A stretch of 36,594 nucleotides of DNA, from the NCBI GenBank assembly GCA_009379995.1, contig WHSR01000059.1, positions 1 to 36,594 of the forward strand, read 5' to 3'. Each line of letters begins with the position of its first letter. Position 1 is the first letter of the stretch. Positions 1 through 6,087 of the stretch are shown here, piece by piece. Below the pieces are notes generated by a model. It was not told where the DNA came from, ran no database searches, and saw only the letters and a program-made list of their open reading frames with translations. A program made the position numbers and the translations under genes. Origin of the DNA: Streptosporangiales bacterium. Its GTDB lineage: Bacteria; Actinomycetota; Actinomycetes; Streptosporangiales; WHSR01.

Positions 1-108
1 CGGAACCGGAGCCGGCGCCGGAGCCGGCGCCGGAGCCGGCGCCGGGGCCGGGGCCGGCTGGGCTTGCGGCTGGGGCTGGGGCTGGGGCTGGGGCTGGGGC
101 TGAGGCTG
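1..108. repeat. Low-complexity tandem repeats encoding a Pro-Gln/Pro-Ala linker
   Basis: Plus-strand GCCGGC/GCCGGA hexamer units fill roughly 1-58 and GGGGCT hexamer units fill roughly 70-108. On the minus strand these read as Ala-Pro and Gln-Pro dipeptide repeats inside the kgd linker. Hexamer repeats of this kind can change copy number without shifting the frame. Confidence 0.85.
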
Positions 109-324
109 GGGCGGCGCGGGTCCGCGGTCCGCCTCCACCTCTCCGCCGGCTTCAGCGGCTGCCGGCTGCTGATGCTCGGCGAAGAAGGTCCACCACGCTC
201 GATCCACCGAGTGAGGATCTTGGAGGTACTTTTGGTACATCTCCTCGACCAGCCACTCGTTGGGACCCCACTGGGCGGCACCGGGGTCCGGCGGGGAATC
301 GGACCGCGACGACTGTGACGACAC
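1..324 (-). CDS. kgd: Multifunctional 2-oxoglutarate metabolism enzyme Kgd/SucA, N-terminus (partial)
   Basis: The minus-strand frame from a GTG at 322-324 runs off the left edge without a stop (108 codons visible). The N-terminus contains GPNEWLVEEMYQKYLQDP followed by VDRAWWTFFAEH, which is the conserved N-terminal segment of actinobacterial 2-oxoglutarate dehydrogenase E1/decarboxylase (Kgd). In this family the segment precedes an E2-like succinyltransferase domain and the thiamine-dependent E1 domain of the TCA cycle. Residues from about 68 onward are pure low complexity: seven Gln-Pro pairs, then Ala-Pro repeats, encoded by CAGCCC and GCGCCG tandem repeats. This matches the flexible linker expected before the E2-like domain. 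GTG was chosen because GAAGAGGG lies about 12 nt upstream. Identification is strong although the catalytic domains lie outside the window. Confidence 0.88.
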   Translation of the reverse strand, partial: MSSQSSRSDSPPDPGAAQWGPNEWLVEEMYQKYLQDPHSVDRAWWTFFAEHQQPAAAEAGGEVEADRGPAPPQPQPQPQPQPQPQPQAQPAPAPAPAPAPAPAPAPVP

Positions 325-498
325 GGCGAAGATCGCCCTCTTCCACAAGATCGCTGTAACCAAGGACCTTTTCCTAGGCTACTCATCCGTCATGCCCGGT
401 TCAGGGGGATCTTCACGCTCGGCGTGCAGGAGTGTGCGGCCCGGACGGGGTGCCGGATCAAGGGAGCGCTCCCACCATAGGAGCGAAAGGTTGGCAGG
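325..498. other. Intergenic region between kgd and acyl-CoA dehydrogenase
   Basis: This is the 5' region of kgd and the 3' region of the acyl-CoA dehydrogenase. It holds a perfect 12-bp palindrome GGGAGCGCTCCC (462-473) and a short inverted repeat CACGC-TCG-GCGTG (414-426). Either could be an operator or part of a weak terminator. I could not assign a convincing -10/-35 pair for kgd. Confidence 0.35.
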
Positions 499-1665
499 TC
501 AGAGCCCAAGGGAGCGGCTGATCACCAGCTTCTGGATCTCGGAGGCGCCCTCGACGATCCGTAGCACCCTCAGGTGGCGCAGGACGCGTTCGATGGGACC
601 CTCCCGCAGCAGCCCCATGCCGCCGAAGACCTGCAGGCACCGGTCGGCGATGGCGTAGGCCCGCTCGGTGTCGTAGTACTTCACTATCGACGAGTCGAGG
701 ATCGGCTGCTCACCCTGGTCGACGGCCCATGCGAGGTGGTAGGTGAGCCACCGCATGGCCTCGATTTCGGCCTTGCAGTCCGCCAGCGGGAAGGAGACCC
801 CCTGGAACTTGGCCAGCGGCTTGCCGAACGCGGTGCGGGCCTGTGCGTGCGCCACCGCCTGGTCCAGGCAGTACTCGGCAAGGCCGAGGCACTGGGCGCC
901 GATGTAGGCGCGGCCGGCGTTGAGGAAACGCATGGCCGAGAGGAAGCCCTTTCCGACCTCTCCGAGCACATGATCGCCCTCGACGCGGGCCCCGTCCAGA
1001 AAGATCTCACTCGGATGGCTGTCCGCGATCGTGTGCTGCTTCTTGCCGACGTGGTACTGGCCGCGGGGCACGAGAAAGGCGGTGATGCCGCCGGCAGCCC
1101 GCTTCTCCGGGTCGGTGACGGCGAAGACGACCGCGAGGTCCGCCTGTTCGGCGTTGGTGATGTAGTGCTTGTGTCCGTCGAGCACCCAGCCGTCACCGTC
1201 CGGGCGGGCCTTGGTGCGGATCGCCTGGGCGTCGCTGCCCGCCTCCGGCTCGGTAAGCGCGAAGCACATGGTCTTCTCGCCGCGGACGACCGGACGTACG
1301 TAAATGTCCCAGAGATGCTCGGGCAGCTCGAGGAGCAACGGTGTAGGGCCGGAGGGGTTCGGCGGCGCGATCGCGAACATGCCCAACCGCAGACCCGATC
1401 GGGCCGCGTCCTCGACCAGCAGGGTCGTGCCGAGGGTGGACACCCCCCATCCGCCGACCGACTCCGGCATGTGGGCAGAGTAGAAACCCTCCTTGGCGGA
1501 GCGGCGCACGACCTCGCGGGCCGCGTCGCTCACCGCACCACCCTCGGTCTCCGCCGACTCCAGCTCGTCGGCCAGGGTTTCCTCGATCGGCCGCACCCTC
1601 CGGGCGAGAAAGGTGGCGAAGGACTCGCGCAGTGCGGCGAGTTCTTCGGGCACACGGAAGTCCAT
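499..1665 (-). CDS. Acyl-CoA dehydrogenase
   Basis: A 388-residue FAD-dependent acyl-CoA dehydrogenase, which would introduce an alpha,beta double bond into an acyl-CoA thioester. The sequence shows the N-terminal helical domain (MDFRVPEELAALRESF), the flavin/substrate signature CFALTEPEAGSDA in the middle domain, and the C-terminal helical domain ending RIVEGASEIQKLVISRSLG. Glu-372 in the VEGASEI motif is at the position of the catalytic base of medium-chain type enzymes. The length is normal for the family. ATG at 1663-1665 begins where the family fold begins; an upstream in-frame GTG would add 20 residues with no family character. A 15-bp palindrome lies 18 nt upstream of the start. The acyl chain cannot be predicted; short or branched substrates are plausible. 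Confidence 0.9.
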   Translation of the reverse strand: MDFRVPEELAALRESFATFLARRVRPIEETLADELESAETEGGAVSDAAREVVRRSAKEGFYSAHMPESVGGWGVSTLGTTLLVEDAARSGLRLGMFAIAPPNPSGPTPLLLELPEHLWDIYVRPVVRGEKTMCFALTEPEAGSDAQAIRTKARPDGDGWVLDGHKHYITNAEQADLAVVFAVTDPEKRAAGGITAFLVPRGQYHVGKKQHTIADSHPSEIFLDGARVEGDHVLGEVGKGFLSAMRFLNAGRAYIGAQCLGLAEYCLDQAVAHAQARTAFGKPLAKFQGVSFPLADCKAEIEAMRWLTYHLAWAVDQGEQPILDSSIVKYYDTERAYAIADRCLQVFGGMGLLREGPIERVLRHLRVLRIVEGASEIQKLVISRSLGL

Positions 1666-1683
1666 GCCCCGATCCTGCCAGAA

Positions 1684-1698
1684 CCGAATCGGATTCGG
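1684..1698. promoter_or_regulatory. 15-bp palindrome CCGAATCGGATTCGG upstream of acyl-CoA dehydrogenase
   Basis: Two perfect 7-bp arms (CCGAATC / GATTCGG) surround a central G, ending 18 nt before the acyl-CoA dehydrogenase start codon. A closely related site (13 of 15 identical) sits 17 nt before the start of the second, fused acyl-CoA dehydrogenase at 29422. Size and position fit a TetR-type operator; the regulator is not identified. Confidence 0.6.
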
Positions 1699-1737
1699 CC
1701 AGGTCGTAACCTGCTTGCCGCGCACCCCAAGAGGGGG

Positions 1738-1752
1738 GCAAGATCACGGCCA
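1738..1752. repeat. 15-bp direct repeat, copy 1 (downstream of the serpin gene)
   Basis: GCAAGATCACGGCCA here is repeated exactly at 2905-2919, so the two copies flank the serpin gene at 1778-2869. The core AGATCACGGCC also occurs at 18031-18041 between kduD and the MFS gene. Confidence 0.6.
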
Positions 1753-1777
1753 AGAGGGGGAGGGTAAGGTGCTCGGG

Positions 1778-2869
1778 TTACCCGGGGTCGGTGACCCGGG
1801 CGAGGAAGTAGAGCGCGCCCGACGTCGCGTGCCGGACGATGACGAGGAACGGCCGGTCGACGTGGAGGTCAACGGACTCGCCGAGCCACGCCGACACCGT
1901 ACGCATGACGACGGCGGTGGCCGCGGCGCCCTCCAGTCCCTGCTCGTCCACGCGCAGGACCGCCTTGTGGATGACCGTATCGATCCAGAGGCGAGCCGCC
2001 GCGATACCGGAGAAGTCCGCCTCGGCGGGATCGAACGCCGCCCGCACCCCCAGCAGCCGCAGCGGCTCGGTCAGGTCGCCGCTGGCCCCCTCGACGCGGA
2101 ATCGCGGCAGCCGCAACCCGACCTCCGCCTCCCGCCGGGCCCCGTACAGGCGCGACAGGCTTTCGGCGGACAGCCGGCGCTCGGCAGTGACGAGCTCGTC
2201 GTCGGGCAAGAGGACGTCGGCGACGACGTCGCCCTCGGCGGGCAGCGTGGCCATCCGCCAGCCCTCCGCGGCCGCGTACGACATCCGCTCGCGCTGCTCC
2301 ATGGTGGGCACCTCGCGGGTGCCGGAAACGGCATGGAACGTGCGCGGCACCGTGGCTCGCTCCAGGAACGGCCGCATCCAGGCGACCTTGAGGTACAGCG
2401 CGTTCGCGACGACGGCGACGACCTCCGGGTGAAGCACGCCGGGGACGAGCAGCTCCCGGATGAGCCCGCGGGTGGTCTTCTCGACGTCGGCGTTGATCGC
2501 CCGACGCGCTCCCTCCGCGTCGCGCCGGAAGTCGGCGCCGTGCAGGGCGCCACCCGGTCGGGCCAGCACCTTCTCCTGGTAGCCCCGGTGAAACGGCAGG
2601 TCGTGCTGCATCCAGAGTCCGTTCGACACCGCGAACGTCCCGTCCGGCACGCTTGCCGCGGAGCCCAGGAGCCGGGCGAGGCCGTCGAGGTCGCCACCGG
2701 GAGCGAGCGCCGCGGCGAGCTCGTCGCGCGTCTTCCCGCGTGCGCCGGCCGCGACGAGCCCGAGGGCGGAGGCCACGGAGTACGGCGACCACACCAGCGT
2801 CGTATCGTCGCCAACCCTCTCGGCGAGGCGGCGGTGCAGCGCCAGTGCGCCCTCGATGTGCGGCGTCAT
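1778..2869 (-). CDS. Serpin-family protease inhibitor
   Basis: A 363-residue protein with the serpin fold. The N-terminal part has LVWSPYSVASALGLVAAGARGKT (helix B and C region) and the C-terminal part has HKAVLRVDEQGLEGAAATA followed by DRPFLVIVRH and a GALYFLARV strand. The stretch after the conserved Glu is made of small residues (GLEGAAATAVV), as in the reactive-loop hinge of inhibitory serpins, so a functional suicide-substrate inhibitor is likely. No signal peptide is visible, so it may act in the cytoplasm, or it may be exported another way. ATG at 2867-2869 was chosen because an upstream in-frame start would add a non-conserved tail. The gene is divergent from marR with an operator-like palindrome between them. 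Confidence 0.85.
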   Translation of the reverse strand: MTPHIEGALALHRRLAERVGDDTTLVWSPYSVASALGLVAAGARGKTRDELAAALAPGGDLDGLARLLGSAASVPDGTFAVSNGLWMQHDLPFHRGYQEKVLARPGGALHGADFRRDAEGARRAINADVEKTTRGLIRELLVPGVLHPEVVAVVANALYLKVAWMRPFLERATVPRTFHAVSGTREVPTMEQRERMSYAAAEGWRMATLPAEGDVVADVLLPDDELVTAERRLSAESLSRLYGARREAEVGLRLPRFRVEGASGDLTEPLRLLGVRAAFDPAEADFSGIAAARLWIDTVIHKAVLRVDEQGLEGAAATAVVMRTVSAWLGESVDLHVDRPFLVIVRHATSGALYFLARVTDPG

Positions 2870-2904
2870 GGGTTCGACGGTACCGCCGCGATTCGAACGT
2901 TTCT

Positions 2905-2919
2905 GCAAGATCACGGCCA
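2905..2919. repeat. 15-bp direct repeat, copy 2 (upstream of the serpin gene)
   Basis: Exact second copy of GCAAGATCACGGCCA (first copy 1738-1752), about 36 bp upstream of the serpin start codon. Confidence 0.6.
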
Positions 2920-2931
2920 TCCACGACCGCC

Positions 2932-2955
2932 GTTAGTTTGTACGTAGCAACTAAC
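2932..2955. promoter_or_regulatory. 24-bp near-perfect palindrome, probable MarR operator
   Basis: The outer arms GTTAGTT and AACTAAC are perfect and the centre TACGTA is self-complementary; only positions 8-9 and 16-17 break the symmetry. It lies 21 bp upstream of the marR start and between marR and the divergent serpin gene. This is the usual place and size for an autoregulatory MarR-family operator. It stands out as AT-rich in a GC-rich window. Confidence 0.65.
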
Positions 2956-2976
2956 TTTTGATAGCGTGATGCTTGT

Positions 2977-3519
2977 ATGCCGCAAGTAAATGCGATGGTA
3001 CGGGCGTCGTCGGGAGAGACGGACGAGCGGGCGACGTCGGAGATCGAGCGGCAGCTCACCAGCCTTGGGCTACGTCTCGACCAGCTTCGCCAGCTCGCGG
3101 CGGCGCGCTCTGGCTTCGGGCTGGAGAAGGCCGCCTACCGGGTGCTCGCCCGGCTGAGCGACCACGGCCCGCAGCGGGCGGCCGCGATCGCCACCTGCTT
3201 CGGGCTCGACGAGTCGACGGTCAGCCGCCAGGCCGAGGCGCTGATGGCCGCCGGCTTGGTTGAGCGGGGACGCGATCCCGCCGACCGCCGCGCCTACCTG
3301 CTGCGTCCCACCACGGCCGGGCGACGCCACCTGGCGGATGCCCGCCGGGGTCGGCGTGAGCTGCTCGAGGCCCTGCTCGCCGACTGGCGCCCGCAGGACC
3401 GCGTGCGGCTCGCGGACCTACTGGGCCGGTTCAACGCGGACCTGGAGCGGGTGACGTCGCGATCGTCCCAAGCAGGGGCCGAGGAGGAGGAGAACACGTG
3501 CCGCCACCGACGGCGATGA
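2977..3519 (+). CDS. MarR-family transcriptional regulator
   Basis: A 180-residue protein with a MarR winged helix: the recognition helix segment LDESTVSRQAEALMAAGLVER (about 75-95) is followed by the wing RDPADRRAYLLRPTTAGR (about 97-114), where DxRxxxxxLT is the family hallmark. The long N-terminal and C-terminal helices would form the dimer interface. No clear Shine-Dalgarno site precedes the ATG at 2977; an in-frame ATG at 2995 is an alternative start. The last 22 nt overlap the start of the MFS exporter gene, so the two are probably co-transcribed, and the palindrome upstream suggests autoregulation. Typical ligands of such regulators are the exporter's own phenolic or drug-like substrates; that is inference here. 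Confidence 0.88.
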   Translation: MPQVNAMVRASSGETDERATSEIERQLTSLGLRLDQLRQLAAARSGFGLEKAAYRVLARLSDHGPQRAAAIATCFGLDESTVSRQAEALMAAGLVERGRDPADRRAYLLRPTTAGRRHLADARRGRRELLEALLADWRPQDRVRLADLLGRFNADLERVTSRSSQAGAEEEENTCRHRRR

Positions 3520-5048
3520 CCGAAGAACGGCCGGAACTACAGCCCGGCCAGCTGTCGCATCGACAGATCCTCGTGGTGATCGTCGGATTGATGCTCGGCA
3601 TGTTGGTCTCCGCGCTGAGCCAGACCTCGGTGTCGACCGCGCTGCCCACGATCGTCGGGGAGCTCGGCGGCCAGGACAAGCTGTCCTGGGTGGTGAGCGT
3701 CAACCTGCTCACCGCCACCGCGTTCATGCCGCTGTGGGGGAAGCTGTCCGACCTGTACGGCCGCAAGGCGCTGTTCCAGGCCGCCATCGTCGTCTTCCTC
3801 ATCGGCTCCGCGGCCTCCGGCCTCAGCCAGACGATCGTGCAGCTGATCGGCTTCCGGGCGGTCCAGGGACTGGGCATGGGCGGCCTGATTGCGCTGTCCC
3901 AGACGATCATCGGCGACGTGGTGACACCACGGCAGCGGGGCCGTTACCAGGGCTACATGGGTGCGACCTTCGGAGTCGCCACGGTGGCCGGGCCGCTCAT
4001 CGGAGGGTTCCTCGTCGATCAGCTGAGCTGGCGGTGGACGTTTTTCGTCGGCATCCCCGTCGGTATCGCCGCGTTGCTGGTCACCGAGCGGTCGCTGCGG
4101 CTGCCGTTCCAGCGCCGGCCCCGCCGCATCGACTGGGCAGGCGCCGGACTGATAGTCACCGGCACGGGCCTCATCTTGCTCGTCCTCTCCCTGGCCGGCA
4201 CCGAGTTCGCTTGGAGCTCGTGGTGGACGTACGGGCTCGGCGGCAGCGGGCTGCTCGTACTGCTTCTCGCGGCCGCGGTGGAGCGCCGGGTCGCCGAGCC
4301 GATCCTGCCGCCGCGGCTGTTCCGCAGCCGGACGGTGACGCTGGTGAACTTCGCTGGCTTCGTTGTTGGCGTGGCGATGTTCGGGGCCATCATCTACCTG
4401 CCGCAGTACCTGCAGATCGTCAAGGGCCAGTCGCCCACCGCCTCTGGCCTGCTCACCGTGCCGTTCATGGTCGGAATGCTCTCCATGACGATCTTCTCCG
4501 GCCAGGTGATCGCCCGCACCGGCCGGTACAAGATCTTCCCGGTCACCGGTCTGGCCCTGCTGGCGGTCGGACTGTTTCTGTTGTCCCGGCTCGGCATCGA
4601 GACCTCGCTGCCCGCGGCCGGCGCCTCGATGATGGTGACAGGGCTCGGCGTCGGCTCGGTGATCCAGGTGCTCGTCACCATCGTGCAGAGCGCCGTTGGG
4701 CGGGCTGACATGGGTGCCGCCACCTCAGGGGCGCAGTTCTTCCGCTCCATGGGGGGCGCGCTCGGCGTCGCCCTGTGCGGCGCGATCCTCACCAACCGGG
4801 TCGGCGAGTTGCTGCCGGCGAAGCTCGCCGCCTCAGGCGTACAGCCGTCCGTGCTGCACGGAACGGGGACACGGGAGATGCTCGGCAGTCCCGATCAGAT
4901 CGCCCAGTTGCCCGCACCAGTGCACCAGGCAGTACTGGAAAGCTTCGCCGCCGGGCTGCACACGATGTTTCTCGCGATCATCCCCTTCGCCCTCGTCGGG
5001 TTCGCGCTCATGCTGTTCCTTCGGGAACGCCCGCTGCGGTCCTCGTGA
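3498..5048 (+). CDS. MFS multidrug exporter, DHA2 (EmrB/QacA) type
   Basis: A 516-residue membrane protein with about 14 transmembrane segments, the drug:H+ antiporter-2 arrangement. Visible signatures are SQTSVSTALPTIVGELGG in TM1, motif A LWGKLSDLYGRKALF after TM2, and the antiporter motif C region GATFGVATVAGPLIGG in TM5. GTG at 3498 was chosen because GAGGAGGAG ends about 8 nt before it, whereas the in-frame ATG at 3516 is too far from that site. The start lies inside the marR coding end, so translation is probably coupled. The gene would export toxic small molecules under MarR control. Confidence 0.9.
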   Translation: MPPPTAMTEERPELQPGQLSHRQILVVIVGLMLGMLVSALSQTSVSTALPTIVGELGGQDKLSWVVSVNLLTATAFMPLWGKLSDLYGRKALFQAAIVVFLIGSAASGLSQTIVQLIGFRAVQGLGMGGLIALSQTIIGDVVTPRQRGRYQGYMGATFGVATVAGPLIGGFLVDQLSWRWTFFVGIPVGIAALLVTERSLRLPFQRRPRRIDWAGAGLIVTGTGLILLVLSLAGTEFAWSSWWTYGLGGSGLLVLLLAAAVERRVAEPILPPRLFRSRTVTLVNFAGFVVGVAMFGAIIYLPQYLQIVKGQSPTASGLLTVPFMVGMLSMTIFSGQVIARTGRYKIFPVTGLALLAVGLFLLSRLGIETSLPAAGASMMVTGLGVGSVIQVLVTIVQSAVGRADMGAATSGAQFFRSMGGALGVALCGAILTNRVGELLPAKLAASGVQPSVLHGTGTREMLGSPDQIAQLPAPVHQAVLESFAAGLHTMFLAIIPFALVGFALMLFLRERPLRSS

Positions 5049-5065
5049 GCCGAACTCGCCGACAC

Positions 5066-6055
5066 TCAACGGTGGTCGGGGAACCGGTCGCGGTCGCGCG
5101 GAGACGACCAGTCGATCGCGGGGCCCTTGGGCACGATTCGGCTCGGGTTGAGGTTCCCGTGCGTTCCGTAATAGTGCCGCTTGATGTGGTCGAAGTCGGT
5201 GGTGTCGCCGAAGCCGGGCCGCCGGTACAGGTCCCTGGCGTAGCCCCAGAGGTTGGGGTAGTCGACGAGCCGGCGCAGGTTGCACTTGAAGTGCGAGTAG
5301 TAGACGGCGTCGAACCGCGCCAATGTGGTGAACAGCCGTACATCGGCCTCGGTTAGCCTGTCGCCGCACAAGAACCGCCGACCGGCCAGCCGCCTCTCGA
5401 GCTCGTCCAGGGTCGCGAACAGCGCGTCGAAAGCCTCCTCGTACGCCTCCTGCGTCGTGGCAAAGCCGGCCCGGTAGACCCCATTGTTCACGTTTTCGTA
5501 CACCACGGCGTTCACCGCGTCGATCTCCTCCCGCAGCTCCGCGGGGTAAAGGTCGGGAGCGCCCGGCCGGTGATAGGCGGTGAACTCGGTCTCCATGGTG
5601 AGCGTGATCTGTGGGAAATCGTTGCTCACCAGGCGACGTTCCGTCCGATCCCAGATGCACGGGACGGTGTAGCGGCCGGTGTAGGTGGGGTCGCTCGCCC
5701 GGTAAAGGTCGGCGAGGAAGGCGTGTCCGGTCACCGGGTCGCGTCCGCCGGGGGAGAGGGTGAACCGCCACCCGCGCTCGTCCCGGATCGGGTCGACGAC
5801 GGTGACGCCGATCGTGTCCTCGAGGCCCAACAGGCGGCGCACGATCAGGCTGCGCTGCGCCCACGGGCAGGCGAGGGACACGTACAGCTGGTAGCGTCCC
5901 GGCTCGGCGGGGAATCCGCTGGATCCGTCCGTGGTGATCCGGTCGGTGAAGCGGTTGCGCTGCCGTACGAACCGTCCGTCGGTCGATATCTCCGGGCTGG
6001 ACCGTTGGGTGGGTTGGTGGGTGGGCTGGTGGGTGGATTGCCCCTTACTGGCCAT
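5066..6055 (-). CDS. Glutathione S-transferase superfamily protein, glutathionyl-hydroquinone reductase type
   Basis: A 329-residue protein of the YqjG/ECM4-like branch. The thioredoxin-fold active site SLACPWAQRSLIVRRL (Cys-63) contains the CPWA motif typical of S-glutathionyl-(hydro)quinone reductases, and the C-terminal helical domain contains GDRLTEADVRLFTTLARFDAVY. In actinomycetes, which mostly use mycothiol, the physiological thiol may be mycothiol rather than glutathione; this is inference. The N-terminus (THQPTHQPTQ) is encoded by a G/T-rich run of short repeats. It is convergent with the MFS gene and divergent from the amidase, with only 32 bp between the two start codons. Confidence 0.85.
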   Translation of the reverse strand: MASKGQSTHQPTHQPTQRSSPEISTDGRFVRQRNRFTDRITTDGSSGFPAEPGRYQLYVSLACPWAQRSLIVRRLLGLEDTIGVTVVDPIRDERGWRFTLSPGGRDPVTGHAFLADLYRASDPTYTGRYTVPCIWDRTERRLVSNDFPQITLTMETEFTAYHRPGAPDLYPAELREEIDAVNAVVYENVNNGVYRAGFATTQEAYEEAFDALFATLDELERRLAGRRFLCGDRLTEADVRLFTTLARFDAVYYSHFKCNLRRLVDYPNLWGYARDLYRRPGFGDTTDFDHIKRHYYGTHGNLNPSRIVPKGPAIDWSSPRDRDRFPDHR

Positions 6056-6087
6056 CTACCCAGTGTGCAACGGTATCGTCAGCCGAC

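Noticed and set aside
574..1767. Long open frame antisense to the acyl-CoA dehydrogenase
   Set aside because: It mirrors the third-codon GC bias of the real gene and has no family motif.
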